Shown: positions 1-9,839, counted from the first letter of the stretch. The stretch: DNA of 64,000 bases from Pseudoxanthomonas sp. 3HH-4 (GCF_006716465.1 NZ_VFPB01000001.1:388483-452482); one strand, 5' to 3'. The notes: a model not told the origin generated them from the sequence alone. Program-made: numbers and translations.

Positions 1-779
1 CGGTCTACGAAGCGAAGCAGCGGCTGGACGGCGCGCTGTACGTGGTGATCTCGCAATCGGGCAAGAGCCCGGATCTGCTGCGCAACGCGACGCAGGCGAA
101 GGAGTCCGGCGCGCGCGTGGTGGCGCTGGTCAACGTGGAGGACTCCCCGCTGGCGCAACTCGCCGACACGGTGCTGCCGCTGCGCGCCGGTCCCGAGCGC
201 AGCGTCGCGGCGACCAAGAGTTATCTCGGCTCGCTGGCGGCCATCCTGCAGCTGGCCGCGTACTGGAAGGACGAAGCGCCGTTGCATGGGGCGACGGAGG
301 CGCTGCCGGACGCGCTGCGGCGCGCATGGCAGGCGGACTGGTCGCCGTTGGTGGAGGGGCTGGTCGGCGCGCACAACCTGTTCGTGCTCGGCCGCGGGTT
401 GGGCCTGGCCGCCGCGCAGGAAGCCGCCCTGAAGTTCAAGGAAACCTGCGGCCTGCATGCGGAAGCCTACAGTTCGGCCGAGGTGAAGCATGGACCGATG
501 GCGCTGGTGGGGCCGGGTTTCCCGGTGCTCTGTTTCGCACAGCCCGATGAAACCGAGGCCGGCACGCTGGCGCTGGCGCAGGAGTTCCGCGGTCGCGGCG
601 CGCAGGTGTGGGTGGCGTCGCGGCAGGGCGATCTGCCGCTGGTCGAAGCGCCGCACCCGGCGTGCGCGCCGCTGCTGACCATCCAGAGCTTCTATCGCGC
701 GATCAATGCACTGGCGCTGCGTCGCGGCCACAATCCCGATGTGCCGCCGCATCTGAACAAAGTCACCGAGACAGTCTGA
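1..779 (+). CDS. SIS-domain GlmS/NagB-II-like aminosugar isomerase (5' truncated)
   Basis: The window opens inside this gene; the reading frame is open from base 3. The visible 258 codons carry two sugar isomerase (SIS) folds. The first has the phosphosugar-binding SQSG loop. The second contains GRGLGLAAAQEAALKFKET and an SSAEVKHGP motif, and the protein ends HLNKVTETV as in the isomerase half of GlmS. Being followed by nagA and nagX, it is probably the SIS-type glucosamine-6-phosphate deaminase (NagB-II) of GlcNAc catabolism, converting GlcN-6-P to fructose-6-P and ammonia. A full GlmS cannot be excluded because a glutaminase domain would lie outside the window. Confidence 0.85.
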   Translation, partial: VYEAKQRLDGALYVVISQSGKSPDLLRNATQAKESGARVVALVNVEDSPLAQLADTVLPLRAGPERSVAATKSYLGSLAAILQLAAYWKDEAPLHGATEALPDALRRAWQADWSPLVEGLVGAHNLFVLGRGLGLAAAQEAALKFKETCGLHAEAYSSAEVKHGPMALVGPGFPVLCFAQPDETEAGTLALAQEFRGRGAQVWVASRQGDLPLVEAPHPACAPLLTIQSFYRAINALALRRGHNPDVPPHLNKVTETV

Positions 780-787
780 TTCACGCG

Positions 788-872
788 GTCATTCCGGCGG
801 AAGCCGGAATCCATTCTGCTTTGCGGTAGTCCCGCAGAATCAAGATGGATCCAGGCGTTCGCCGGGATGACG
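788..872. repeat. Interspersed inverted repeat (type A, copy 1)
   Basis: A long imperfect palindrome fills the gap between the SIS gene and nagA. The left arm begins GTCATTCCGGCGGAAGCCGG and the right arm ends in its near complement, TTCGCCGGGATGAC. A diverged copy with the same architecture lies at 42032-42125. It looks like a small non-coding dispersed element, possibly MITE- or REP-like. Its right end supplies the ATG at 867, which is therefore a poor candidate for the nagA start. Confidence 0.8.
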
Positions 873-902
873 ATTCCCACGATTTCCCAGGTCTCAAGCC
901 GC

Positions 903-2039
903 ATGTCCACCTTTGCGATCATCAATACCCACGTGCTCACGGACGACGGATTCCGTTCCGACCTCGCGGTCCTGGTCGAGGGCGGCAGGGTTTCCGCGCT
1001 GGTCGATGCGTCCCGGGCGGCACGACATGCCGATGACGTCCGCGACCTGGGCGGCGGCTACCTGTTGCCCGGCTTCATCGACGCGCAGGTCAACGGGGGC
1101 GGCGGCGCGTTGTTCAACAACGACACCAGCGTCGAGGCGATCCGCACCATCGCGCAGGCGCACCGGCGCTTCGGCACCACCGGCCTGTTGCCGACGCTGA
1201 TCAGCGACGATGCCGAGGTGATGGCGCATGCCGTTGCCGCCACGCGTGACGCCATCGCACAAGGCGTGCCGGGCGTGCTCGGCATCCATCTGGAAGGCCC
1301 GTACATCGCGCCGGCGCGCAAGGGCACGCACGATGCGGCCAAGTTCCGCGTGCCGGGCGCGGATGAAGTCGCGATGGCGACCTCGCTCGACAACGGGGTC
1401 ACCCTGCTGACGCTGGCGCCGGAGCAGGTGCCGGCCGAGACCATCCGCGCGATGGTGGCGCGCGGCGCGATCGTAGTCGCCGGGCATACGGCGGCAACGT
1501 ATGAGCAGGCCCGTGCCGGCATCGAGGCCGGCGTGTGTGGCTTCACCCATCTCTACAACGCGATGTCGCCACTGCAGGGCCGCGAACCCGGCGCGGTGGG
1601 CGCGGCGCTGGAGGACGACGGTTGCTGGTGCGGCGTGATCGTCGATGGCGTGCACGTGCATCCGGCCAGCCTGCGCGTGGCGCTGGCTGCCAAGCCGCGC
1701 GGCAAGGTGTTCCTGGTCACCGATGCGATGCCGATGGTCGGGTCGGACGATCCATCGTTCGACCTGTATGGCGAAACCATCACCGCCATCGACGGCGTAG
1801 TGCGCAACGCCGCCGGTGCACTGGCGGGATCGGCGCTGGACATGGCGACCGCCGTGCGCAACTGCGTGCGGCTGCTGGGTCTGCCGCTGGAAGAGGCGGC
1901 GCGCATGGCCTCCACGTATCCCGCCGATTTCCTCGGTCTGGGCAGCACCCATGGTCGGATCGCACCCGGCTATCGCGCCGATCTGGTCGCGCTGGACGAC
2001 GGCCTGCAGGTGGTCGGCACCTGGATCGGTGGTGCGTGA
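903..2039 (+). CDS. nagA: N-acetylglucosamine-6-phosphate deacetylase
   Basis: Amidohydrolase of 378 residues that removes acetate from GlcNAc-6-phosphate in cytosolic GlcNAc catabolism. The metal and substrate motifs are present in order: PGFIDAQVNG near residue 60, HLEGPY, VVAGHTAAT, FTHLYNAM and VTDAMPM. The ATG at 903 is chosen; the in-frame ATG at 867 lies in the end of the upstream dispersed repeat and would only add residues unlike the family. The SIS enzyme upstream would take the deacetylated product on to fructose-6-phosphate. Confidence 0.93.
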   Translation: MSTFAIINTHVLTDDGFRSDLAVLVEGGRVSALVDASRAARHADDVRDLGGGYLLPGFIDAQVNGGGGALFNNDTSVEAIRTIAQAHRRFGTTGLLPTLISDDAEVMAHAVAATRDAIAQGVPGVLGIHLEGPYIAPARKGTHDAAKFRVPGADEVAMATSLDNGVTLLTLAPEQVPAETIRAMVARGAIVVAGHTAATYEQARAGIEAGVCGFTHLYNAMSPLQGREPGAVGAALEDDGCWCGVIVDGVHVHPASLRVALAAKPRGKVFLVTDAMPMVGSDDPSFDLYGETITAIDGVVRNAAGALAGSALDMATAVRNCVRLLGLPLEEAARMASTYPADFLGLGSTHGRIAPGYRADLVALDDGLQVVGTWIGGA

Positions 2040-2049
2040 CGCCGTACGC

Positions 2050-3120
2050 ATGAGCGCCACGCCGGTCCGCTTCGCCTCCGTCGACGCACTGCGTGGCCTG
2101 ACCGTCGCCGCGATGCTGCTGGTCAATACGCCGGGCGACTGGTCGCATGTGTACGCGCCACTGCTGCACGCCGAATGGCATGGCGTCACACCGACCGACC
2201 TGGTGTTCCCGTTCTTCCTCTTCATCGTCGGGGTGTCGATCGCGCTGGGTGTCGTACCGCGCATGGAGGCCGGCGTGGAGCGCAAGGTGCTGGTGCGTGC
2301 CGTGCTGTGGCGGGCGACGAAGATCGTCGCGCTGGGGATGGCCCTGCACCTGCTCGCATTCTGGTTGCTGGATCGCCCGCAGTTCCGTCCCTGGGGCGTG
2401 CTGCAGCGGATCGGGATCTGTTTCGCGGCCGGCGGGATGATCGCGCTGTACTTGAAACCGCGCGCGCAATGGGCGGCGGTCGTGACCACGCTGCTCGGTT
2501 ACTGGGCGCTGCTGGCGCCGTGGGGCTACGCGCCCTTCGAGCATCTTCCCGCCCGGGTGGACACTGCGCTGTCCGGACACTGGCTGTACCAGTGGGACCC
2601 CGCGACGGGACGCGGGCAGGATCCTGAAGGATTGCTCAGCACGTTGCCCGCCATCGCCACCACGCTGCTCGGAGTGCGCGCGGGCGAGGCGTTGCGTGCG
2701 GGCGCGGTGAAGTCACTTGCGGTCGCGGGCGTGCTCGCGGTCGCGCTGGGCCTGGGCTGGGCGCCGTCGTTTCCATTGAACAAGGCGCTCTGGACATCGT
2801 CCTACGTGCTGTTCACCACCGGCTGCGCAACGCTGGCGCTGGCGGCGTGCCATCTGCTGGTGGATCGACATGGCTGGCCGCCGCTGGGTCGCCGCTTCGG
2901 CATCAATGCCATTGCCGCCTACGTCGGTGCGGCGGTCATGACCTACGTGTTGCTCGGCATGGGCTGGATGGGGCCGATCTACCAGGCCGGCTTCGCCGGC
3001 TGGATGACGCCGCGATTCGGTCCTTATGTGCCGTCGCTGGCGTTCGCGCTGGCGTTCGTCGGCGTGTGGTGGCTGATCGTGCGCCTGATGGACCGCCAGG
3101 GCTGGTACCTGAAGGTCTGA
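2050..3120 (+). CDS. nagX: NagX-type DUF5009 membrane protein
   Basis: Integral membrane protein of 356 residues with about ten hydrophobic segments. The N-terminal [20 protein letters not shown] and [19 protein letters not shown] blocks mark the DUF5009/DUF1624 family, related to heparan-alpha-glucosaminide N-acetyltransferase. In Xanthomonas-type nag clusters NagX sits with nagA and nagB-II and is thought to serve GlcNAc utilisation in the inner membrane; its biochemical role is not settled. The ATG at 2050 lies 10 bases after the nagA stop, so the genes are probably co-transcribed. The frame is open further upstream inside nagA, but that extension has no family features. Confidence 0.85.
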   Translation: MSATPVRFASVDALRGLTVAAMLLVNTPGDWSHVYAPLLHAEWHGVTPTDLVFPFFLFIVGVSIALGVVPRMEAGVERKVLVRAVLWRATKIVALGMALHLLAFWLLDRPQFRPWGVLQRIGICFAAGGMIALYLKPRAQWAAVVTTLLGYWALLAPWGYAPFEHLPARVDTALSGHWLYQWDPATGRGQDPEGLLSTLPAIATTLLGVRAGEALRAGAVKSLAVAGVLAVALGLGWAPSFPLNKALWTSSYVLFTTGCATLALAACHLLVDRHGWPPLGRRFGINAIAAYVGAAVMTYVLLGMGWMGPIYQAGFAGWMTPRFGPYVPSLAFALAFVGVWWLIVRLMDRQGWYLKV

Positions 3121-3196
3121 AGCACAGGAACCATCACGCTTTTCTTCACCGCGCGGGAGTACAACGGCAGCCAGTCACCCGCCGGATGCCGCCCGC

Positions 3197-4465
3197 ATGA
3201 GGATGTCGTTGCTGCTCGCCTGTTGCCTGAGCCTGTCCGCATGCCAGCGGGCCACGGTGGACGATCAGGGCGTGAAGGTCGTGGTGGCCTCGCGGACGGG
3301 CTCCGTGACATCCGGACCGGTCGCGGGCATTGCGCCAGTGGCGTCGCCGGCACTCGATGCCTCCGCATCGGGACCAGGTCGCACCATGGCGGGCCTGTCG
3401 CGCGCGCGGGCGGTGCCGGACCCGCCCTTCACCAGCACGCCGGTGGGCACGTTCAACGAGCCCTGGGCGATGACGTTCCTGCCCGATGGCCGCCTGCTGG
3501 TGACGGAGAAGTCCGGCAAGTTGCGACTGGCCAATGTCGCCACGGGCCAGGTCGGCGAAATCATCGGCGTGCCCACCGTCGCGTACGGGGGACAGGGCGG
3601 ATTCGGTGACGTGCTGCCGCATCCACGTTTCGCCGACAACCGGCTGGTCTACCTCAGCTATGCCGAAGCCGGCAGCGGCGGCACGCGCGGCGCCGCGGTG
3701 GCGCGTGCAACGCTGGTGCTGGATGCCAGCGGCAATGGCGGCAGCCTGTCCAACCTGCAGGTGGTGTGGCGGCAGTTGCCGAAGGTCAGCGGCGACGCGC
3801 ACTACGGACACCGGCTTGCCTTCGGTGCGGATGGCAAGCTGTGGATCACGTCCAGCGACCGCCAGGCGATGGCACCTGCACAGGACCTGCAGTCGTCGCT
3901 CGGAAAGCTGATCCGCCTCAACGACGACGGCAGCGTGCCGCCGGACAATCCGTTCGCCGCGCAGGGCGGTATCGCTGCGCAGGTGTGGACGCTCGGGCAT
4001 CGCAACCTGCTGGGCATCGCCTTCGACGGCAGTGGCCGTTTGTGGACCCACGAGATGGGTCCGGCGGGCGGCGACGAACTCAACCTGATCGAGCGCGGCA
4101 GCAACTACGGTTGGCCGGTGGTCTCCAATGGCGACCATTACGGCGGCACGCCGATTCCCGATCACCCGACACGCCCGGAGTTCAATGCGCCGGAGGCGTG
4201 GTGGACACCGGTGATCGCGCCGGCGGGCTTCGTCATCTACTCGGGCAATCTGTTCCCGTGGTACCGCGGGAAGGGCTTCATTGGCGGGCTCGCCTCGCAG
4301 GCGCTGATCGAGATCGAGTTCGACGGCACGCAGGCGCGCGAGGCGCGTCGCTATCCGATGGGCCGCCGCATCCGCGAGGTCGAACAGGGGCCCGATGGCG
4401 CGCTGTGGCTGCTGGAAGACGGCAGTGGTGGCCGCCTGTTGAAGCTGACGCCCAATCGCAGCTGA
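3197..4465 (+). CDS. PQQ-dependent sugar dehydrogenase (YliI/Asd-type) lipoprotein
   Basis: Predicted lipoprotein of 422 residues with lipobox LSAC (Cys about residue 17), then a linker and a beta-propeller from about residue 75. [67 protein letters not shown] and GSNYGWP are typical of the glucose/sorbosone dehydrogenase (GSDH) family, which oxidises aldose sugars with PQQ. No PQQ synthesis genes are in the window, so the cofactor would have to be made elsewhere or taken up. It is 76 bases after nagX with its own context, so a nag role is only possible. Confidence 0.88.
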   Translation: MRMSLLLACCLSLSACQRATVDDQGVKVVVASRTGSVTSGPVAGIAPVASPALDASASGPGRTMAGLSRARAVPDPPFTSTPVGTFNEPWAMTFLPDGRLLVTEKSGKLRLANVATGQVGEIIGVPTVAYGGQGGFGDVLPHPRFADNRLVYLSYAEAGSGGTRGAAVARATLVLDASGNGGSLSNLQVVWRQLPKVSGDAHYGHRLAFGADGKLWITSSDRQAMAPAQDLQSSLGKLIRLNDDGSVPPDNPFAAQGGIAAQVWTLGHRNLLGIAFDGSGRLWTHEMGPAGGDELNLIERGSNYGWPVVSNGDHYGGTPIPDHPTRPEFNAPEAWWTPVIAPAGFVIYSGNLFPWYRGKGFIGGLASQALIEIEFDGTQAREARRYPMGRRIREVEQGPDGALWLLEDGSGGRLLKLTPNRS

Positions 4466-4804
4466 TCAGCGCGTGCTTCCCAGCGCTTGCTGCTGGCGCT
4501 GGTGACGGATGTCCAGGTGGAGGCTGTAGGCGGCGGTGAAGGCCGGCAGCAGGTTCTGCAGCACGCCTACCGCATCCTGCTTGGACGAGAACAGGAAGTA
4601 GCTCAGCGCCATCAGGCTGCCGCACAGGCTCATGTACCAGAACAGGCGCGGGATCACCGGACGGCGTGCGCGCCGCGATGCGATGAACTGGACCAGCCAG
4701 CGCGCGCCGAACAGGGCCGCGCCGGTCAGGCCGATAAGTTTCCACGGCGTCATGTGCAGGCCGGTCCAGCCCAGCCAGACGATTTCCTGGTCCATCATGC
4801 TCAC
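4466..4804 (-). CDS. LAB_N-domain membrane protein (lipid A biosynthesis N-terminal domain)
   Basis: Small membrane protein of 112 residues with three hydrophobic segments. WLGWTGLHMTPWKLIGLTGA, ARWLVQFIASRR and the YMSLCGSLMALSYF stretch match the LAB_N domain, named from a segment found beside lipid A enzymes. It probably forms a membrane partner of the glycosyltransferase just upstream. The chosen GTG start overlaps that gene's stop codon by 4 bases (GTGA), pointing to translational coupling; ATGs at 4798 and 4795 are alternatives. The stand-alone domain has no assigned catalytic function. Confidence 0.85.
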   Translation of the reverse strand: MSMMDQEIVWLGWTGLHMTPWKLIGLTGAALFGARWLVQFIASRRARRPVIPRLFWYMSLCGSLMALSYFLFSSKQDAVGVLQNLLPAFTAAYSLHLDIRHQRQQQALGSTR

Positions 4805-5556
4805 GGTTTCCGTCCTGCGTTGACCTCGCTGACCGCAGTCACGTGACTGCGATGGATCAGCCAGGACACGCCCATCAGGTCGCGGATGCCGACCAGTGCA
4901 CGCCCCAGGTTGGTGTACTTCGACTGCCCGGACCCGCGTGGACGATGCGACACCGGCACGCTGACCGTCATCCAGCCCGCGCGTTGCATGAGCGCGGGCA
5001 GGTAACGGTGCATGTGGTCGAAATAGGGAAGCTCGAGGAATGCCGCACGCTCGAACAGCTTGATGCCGCAGCCGGTGTCGGGTGTGTCGTCATGCAGGAG
5101 CCACTGGCGGATGCGGTTGGCCCAGCGCGACGCCCAGCGCTTGCTGCTGGTGTCTTTGCGATCCACCCGCCAGCCCGCGTAGAGCCGGGTCTGCGGGTTG
5201 CCCGCCTCGCGTGCCGCCAGCAGCTTGAGGATGTCGCCGGGATCGTTCTGGCCGTCACCGTCGAGAGTGACGATCCACGGCGACAGCGCATGCTTCACGC
5301 CGGTGCGGACGGCGGCGCTCTGGCCGCTGCGGCGGTGATGCACCACCACGCGCAACTCCGGCACTTCGGCCTTCAGTGCCGTGAGCACATCACGGGTGTC
5401 GTCTTCGGACTGGTCGTCCACGCAGACGATGTCGAATGCGATACGGCCACGCAGGTGCTGGACCACTTCGTGAACCAGTGGCCCGATGTTGCCGGCCTCG
5501 TTGAAGACAGGGATGACGACGGAAAGATTTGTCATGGCAGTGCTCGTCTCGACCAT
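4801..5556 (-). CDS. Family 2 glycosyltransferase (polyprenyl-phosphate sugar synthase-like)
   Basis: Protein of 251 residues with a GT-A fold: SVVIPVFNEAGNIGPLV at the N-terminus, CVDDQSEDDT, and the TLDGDGQND metal-binding DxD. There is no C-terminal membrane pair, so it resembles soluble dolichol-phosphate mannose synthase-type enzymes more than full ArnC. The inferred role is loading a sugar onto undecaprenyl phosphate for use by the ArnT-like transferase nearby. An AGGAG lies 11 bases before the ATG at 5556; the ATG at 5535 is an alternative. It begins one base after the eptA stop. Confidence 0.9.
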   Translation of the reverse strand: MVETSTAMTNLSVVIPVFNEAGNIGPLVHEVVQHLRGRIAFDIVCVDDQSEDDTRDVLTALKAEVPELRVVVHHRRSGQSAAVRTGVKHALSPWIVTLDGDGQNDPGDILKLLAAREAGNPQTRLYAGWRVDRKDTSSKRWASRWANRIRQWLLHDDTPDTGCGIKLFERAAFLELPYFDHMHRYLPALMQRAGWMTVSVPVSHRPRGSGQSKYTNLGRALVGIRDLMGVSWLIHRSHVTAVSEVNAGRKP

Positions 5557-5557
5557 G

Positions 5558-7225
5558 TCAGCGTGCGCTCCTGCAGGTCAGGAAAATGTCGTAGTCCGGC
5601 CGATACAGCGATGTCTTCACGTCGGTGAGTCCCAGTACGGTGTGGAAAAGCTGGTCATGGCTGGCCTGCCTGCCCGTGCGGTCGCGCAGGCACTGCGGAT
5701 CCAGGTGCGTGGATTGCCGCCACGAGGGCGAGAACCACGCGACCATCGGCACGTCGAGCTGCTCGCGTGGCGCGATGGCATAGGGCATGCCGTGCAGGTA
5801 GAGGCCTTTCTCGCCCAGCGATTCGCCGTGGTCGGAGACGTAGAGCAGGGCCGTGTCGTAGCCCGGGAGCGTCGACAGGCGATCGATCGCGCCCGCCAGC
5901 ACGTGATCCGTGTAGGCGAGTGCGTTGTCGTATGCGTTGACGATGTGCGCACGGCTGCAGCGCCCCAGGTCCGAGGTCTCACAGACGGGCGTGAAGCGAC
6001 GGAAAGCAGGAGGATAGCGTTCGAAGTAGGTCGGGCCGTGGTTGCCCAGCATGTGCAGGACGATCACCTGGTCGCCCTTGTTGCGCGCGACGGTTTCTTC
6101 CAGCCCTTCAAGCAGGATGCCGTCGAAGCAGCGCGTCCCGTCGCAGAGTGCGGGGTCCTTGCGTGCATGCAGGTCTTCGACCGGCAGTCCGGTGCAGACG
6201 CCCTTGCAACCGGACTGGTTCTCGCGCCACACCGTGGCCACGCCCGCGCGCTGCAGGACGTGCAGCAACGACTGGTGGCTGCGGATCGCCTTTTCGTCGT
6301 AGTTTTCGCGCCCCCACGGGGAAAACATGCAGGGCAGCGAGACCTCGGTGCTGCTTCCGCATGCAGTGACATGCGGGAAGTTCAGGACGCCGCGTGCCGC
6401 CAGTTCCGGCGTGGTCTGGCGCGCGTAACCGTTGAGGCCCCAATTGGCGGCACGCGCGGTCTCGCCCACTACCAGCACCAGCAGGCGCGGCCGCCGCATC
6501 GTGGCGGCAGGCGACTGCACGGCGTCCTCCCCGATGGGAAGTTGGGTATGGGTGCGACCGGGCGGGTCTTCGCTGACCACCTTCGTCAGCGATACAAGTA
6601 CGTTGGCGGGCGTGACGAGGTAGCGCACTTCGCGCTGGTTGCGCAGGAAGGCGGTAAGCGGCTGCAGGGAAGGCAGCACGCCGACCAGCCCGACCAGGAC
6701 CATGCCGAGGAGGAAGATGATGCGCGCCAGCACTGCGCGTGCAACCCCGCGCGGCCGCAGGCGCACGCGCCACACCACGAACAGAGGCGGCACCGCCGCC
6801 AGCAATGGCAGCAGCGCATCCGGGCCGGCGAGGTCGGTGGCTTCGCGCCAGTCGGTGTGCAGGACGTTGCGGACCATGTCGGCGTCGATGTAGATGCCGT
6901 ACGCCGCCATGTAATGCCCCGCCAGCGCCGCGACCACCACCAGCAATGACAGCGCCACGCGCGCGGTGCGGCCCCAAACCAACAGCGACAGCCAGATCCC
7001 GTGCACCGCGGTGACCAGCAGGAACAACGACAGCGTCCAGGTTCCCTGTGCCCATGGCTGCGGGGATGCCGCCCGCCAGAACACCCCGTTCGCGAACAGG
7101 CTGAAGTAAAGGCAGGCCGCCAGGATCAGTGTTTCCGTGCCGACCAGCGGGCGGACCGCCAGCGCGGCACGCAACCGTTGCCAACGAGAGGGAATGCCTG
7201 CGTGATCGAGCACCGAAACGCTCAT
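5558..7225 (-). CDS. eptA: EptA-type phosphoethanolamine transferase
   Basis: Inner-membrane enzyme of 555 residues: five N-terminal membrane segments followed by a periplasmic sulfatase-fold domain. Visible active-site motifs are VVGETARAANWGLNGYAR, SSTEVSLPCMFSP with the nucleophilic threonine, and YVSDHGESLGEKGLYLHG. It is expected to add phosphoethanolamine to lipid A phosphates, lowering negative charge and polymyxin binding. The frame runs open far upstream through the PAP2 gene, but that part is a shadow. The ATG at 7225 overlaps the PAP2 stop by 4 bases (ATGA); an ATG at 7231 would add two residues. Confidence 0.93.
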   Translation of the reverse strand: MSVSVLDHAGIPSRWQRLRAALAVRPLVGTETLILAACLYFSLFANGVFWRAASPQPWAQGTWTLSLFLLVTAVHGIWLSLLVWGRTARVALSLLVVVAALAGHYMAAYGIYIDADMVRNVLHTDWREATDLAGPDALLPLLAAVPPLFVVWRVRLRPRGVARAVLARIIFLLGMVLVGLVGVLPSLQPLTAFLRNQREVRYLVTPANVLVSLTKVVSEDPPGRTHTQLPIGEDAVQSPAATMRRPRLLVLVVGETARAANWGLNGYARQTTPELAARGVLNFPHVTACGSSTEVSLPCMFSPWGRENYDEKAIRSHQSLLHVLQRAGVATVWRENQSGCKGVCTGLPVEDLHARKDPALCDGTRCFDGILLEGLEETVARNKGDQVIVLHMLGNHGPTYFERYPPAFRRFTPVCETSDLGRCSRAHIVNAYDNALAYTDHVLAGAIDRLSTLPGYDTALLYVSDHGESLGEKGLYLHGMPYAIAPREQLDVPMVAWFSPSWRQSTHLDPQCLRDRTGRQASHDQLFHTVLGLTDVKTSLYRPDYDIFLTCRSAR

Positions 7226-7974
7226 GCGCATGCCTCCGTCGTCACCGGGTCGCGTCGCGCGCCGAGTCCCTCGACGGCACAGGCGATGGTCCAGCACACC
7301 GCCAGGCTGGCGACGTCGTGCGACAGGAAGTGCGCACCGCGCAGCTGCTGCGCCAGGCCGAAGACGCCACCTGCCAGCAGCCCGATCGCAAGCCCTGCAT
7401 GCCGCCACCGGGGCGCGACGTGCAGGAAGAAGAAGTACAACGCCACCCAGGCGTAGCCGCTGGCGGCATGCGCGGCGGGAAAGCAGGCGGCGTGGCCCAA
7501 CGAAACCGGGCGCGGTGCCAGCAGCGGCACGTAGGCGCGCTGGCCGCCCAATCCCGCCAGATCCCACGGGCAATCCACCTGCGTGACCGCCTTCAACAGG
7601 GCCACGCATGCGGTGGACGCGAGCAGTGCCAGCAGCAGGCGGTTGGCAGGGCGCGTCCATGTGGCCGATGCAGGCTTCGCCCAGTGCACCAGGGTGGCGG
7701 CCAGCAAGCCAAGCCAAGCCAGCAGGCTTGCGGTGCGGCCGCCGCGATGCAGGACGGTTTCCAGCAACACGCTGCGCTTCAGCGACCACGCATCGCCTTC
7801 CCAATGGAACAGCCAACCCGCCCATGGCATGTCGATGCGGCACGCCAGCAGCCACGCGATCAGCAGCAGGGGTAAGGAAAGCAGCGCGAGGTGCGGCCAG
7901 GAACCTGCCGTCGAAGGAGAGCGCGGAAGCGATGGAACGGGCATGCGGATGTGGCGGCAGGAAAGTGCACGCAT
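7222..7974 (-). CDS. PAP2-family membrane phosphatase
   Basis: Membrane protein of 250 residues with about six hydrophobic segments and acid-phosphatase signatures: KAVTQVDCPWDL, CFPAAHAASGY (PSGH-like) and RGAHFLSHDV with the catalytic histidine and aspartate. PAP2 enzymes act on lipid phosphates or undecaprenyl pyrophosphate. Next to eptA and a glycosyltransferase it may be a lipid A 1- or 4'-phosphatase that competes with or prepares sites for EptA, or an enzyme that recycles carrier lipid. An ATG at 7944 is an alternative start because the first ten residues are not family-like. Confidence 0.88.
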   Translation of the reverse strand: MRALSCRHIRMPVPSLPRSPSTAGSWPHLALLSLPLLLIAWLLACRIDMPWAGWLFHWEGDAWSLKRSVLLETVLHRGGRTASLLAWLGLLAATLVHWAKPASATWTRPANRLLLALLASTACVALLKAVTQVDCPWDLAGLGGQRAYVPLLAPRPVSLGHAACFPAAHAASGYAWVALYFFFLHVAPRWRHAGLAIGLLAGGVFGLAQQLRGAHFLSHDVASLAVCWTIACAVEGLGARRDPVTTEACA

Positions 7975-8072
7975 GCTCGTGGCCGCGATGTCGTAGCGCG
8001 GTCGGACAGTCGTCGGAACCGCGTTAAATCACCTGCGAACGATTCCCGCCTGCACGCAGCGTTGCTTCGGGT

Positions 8073-9779
8073 TCAGTCTTCGCTGACGTTCGCCGACCAG
8101 TCGGCCGGCACATCGCAGCCATCGATCCATGCTTCGCCTGGCGCGAGGATCCAGTCGCGCCGATTGGACGCACCGATGTCGACCACCTTTGCCGGATCCA
8201 GGCACGGGCCTATGGCTTCGCTGCGGAGGAACAGCCAGCGCTTCGCCGGTGCTTCCAGCAGCCACGCGTGCGCGTGCTGCCACTGGTCCGCCCAGGGTTG
8301 CTTGAAGCCGAAGTCGGTCACGGGCCGGTCCGCCTGCAGCAGATGCTGTTCGCGCCAGCCCAGCATGGCCAGTTCGGCATCCGGACCGATCCGCTCGCCG
8401 ACGCGCTGCATCAGCGCCTTGGCCGAACTGTCCGGACTGAGCGCCGGCATGAAGCCCATGCCATACGCCGTCCACAGGGCGGCCGTCACGGCGACCAGCG
8501 CCACCGCCACATGCCGTCGCGCGACGACCATGGCAGCGATGGCCACGACGGCGAATCCGAGCAGCCACCGGCTCAACTGCGCGACCGTCGCCATGTCCAT
8601 GCCGCGGCCGTCGAGCAGTGCGTGCAGGCGCTCGGGAGGTGCCGTCGAAAGCCATGTGCCCAGCACGCCTGCGACCAATGTCAGCACGGCCATGTACGAC
8701 CACAGCGTTGCGCGTACCGCGCGTCGTCGCAGCAGGCCCGGGAGCAGCGGTGCCGCTGCCACCGCCAATGCCGGCAGCATCGGGAAGATGTAGACCTCGC
8801 GCTTGCCCGGACTGGCGCTGAAGAACACCAGCACCAGCGCCGCCCAACCCAGCAGCAGGACATGGCGCGCATCTGGCCGGCGCACGCGTCGCCACCACGC
8901 GGGCAACAGCCACGGCGCCAGCAGTACGCCGGGCAGCCACAGCGTCAGCATCGCTTGCAGGTAGTACCACGCCGGCTTCACGTGATGCCATGCATTGGCA
9001 TAGCGCGTGCCGGTCTGCTTGAACAGCATTTCGCGCGCATACGCCTGCAGCGCCGGGTCGCTCGACGACAAGGCCGTGGCCAGCATCGGCAACAGCCAGG
9101 TGCCCGCACCCAGCAGGAAGCCCGCAACGCCTGCGAGCACATGGACGCCACGCTGTGCGGGCAGCGTCCGGGGTGATTTCCAGCGCACCCAGAGCCACGG
9201 CAGGAACACCAGCAGCGGCAGGAAGCCGACTCCCTTGGTCACCGTGCCCAGGCCGGCGGCGAACGTGCCGAGCGCCAGCAGCCACGGACTCGGCTTCTCC
9301 AGCAGATAGCGCAGCAACGCCCACAGCGACAGCGTGGTCATGGCCACCAGCACCATGTCGATCTGCGCACGCTTGGCCTGCAGGGCGAACTGCAGGCAGA
9401 CGAAGAGGCCGAAGACGGCGTAGGGCATCGCGCGCCGGCCCCACAGGCGGCGTGCCAGGTCACCGGACAGCCAGAGCGTCAGCAGTGCGGCCAGCAGCGA
9501 GGGCAGCAGGAACGCCACCTGCCAGTCCCGCACCAGCAGGTAGCTGGCGGCCTGCAGCCACATGAACGTCGGCGGCTTCTCGGCGTACAGCTCCACGCCA
9601 CGGTGCGGGAACAGCCACTGGCCGGTCTCCACCATCGTCCGCGCAGCCAGCACGAAGCGCGGTTCGTCCGCCGGCATCGGTTCGCGCATGCCCAAGCCTG
9701 CCAGCAATGCCCAGACCAACAGGGCGTAAAGCAGTGGCATCTGCCAGTGGGGCGTTTGTCGAAGACGCGTAGAGTGCAT
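8073..9779 (-). CDS. ArnT-like family 39 glycosyltransferase
   Basis: Polytopic membrane protein of 568 residues with roughly a dozen hydrophobic segments and a soluble C-terminal part. MPADEPRF in the first periplasmic loop (about residues 34-41) supplies the acidic pair of GT-C enzymes; AEKPPTFMWLQAASYLL and LGTVTKGVGFLPLLV are typical of ArnT/Rgt-like proteins. These move a sugar from a polyprenyl carrier to lipid A or LPS core. The sugar cannot be read from sequence. No ArnA/B/D genes for aminoarabinose are in the window, so another sugar such as galacturonate is plausible. Confidence 0.88.
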   Translation of the reverse strand: MHSTRLRQTPHWQMPLLYALLVWALLAGLGMREPMPADEPRFVLAARTMVETGQWLFPHRGVELYAEKPPTFMWLQAASYLLVRDWQVAFLLPSLLAALLTLWLSGDLARRLWGRRAMPYAVFGLFVCLQFALQAKRAQIDMVLVAMTTLSLWALLRYLLEKPSPWLLALGTFAAGLGTVTKGVGFLPLLVFLPWLWVRWKSPRTLPAQRGVHVLAGVAGFLLGAGTWLLPMLATALSSSDPALQAYAREMLFKQTGTRYANAWHHVKPAWYYLQAMLTLWLPGVLLAPWLLPAWWRRVRRPDARHVLLLGWAALVLVFFSASPGKREVYIFPMLPALAVAAAPLLPGLLRRRAVRATLWSYMAVLTLVAGVLGTWLSTAPPERLHALLDGRGMDMATVAQLSRWLLGFAVVAIAAMVVARRHVAVALVAVTAALWTAYGMGFMPALSPDSSAKALMQRVGERIGPDAELAMLGWREQHLLQADRPVTDFGFKQPWADQWQHAHAWLLEAPAKRWLFLRSEAIGPCLDPAKVVDIGASNRRDWILAPGEAWIDGCDVPADWSANVSED

Positions 9780-9839
9780 CGGCGGAACCGGGCGATCTGC
9801 AAGGGGCCGCGCGATAGTGGATCATGGGGCGTGAGAGAA

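Noticed and set aside
867-902. Earlier ATG for nagA
   Set aside because: It is formed by the right end of the dispersed repeat and the added residues do not match NagA.
692-940. Small minus-strand frame containing the repeat at 788-872
   Set aside because: The peptide pattern is the usual translation of this dispersed repeat, not a gene.
894-2489. 531-codon minus-strand frame over nagA and nagX
   Set aside because: Antisense to two recognised enzymes; no family features.
7226-7855. N-terminal extension of the eptA frame
   Set aside because: Lies inside the PAP2 gene; the real EptA N-terminus with its membrane helix begins at 7225.
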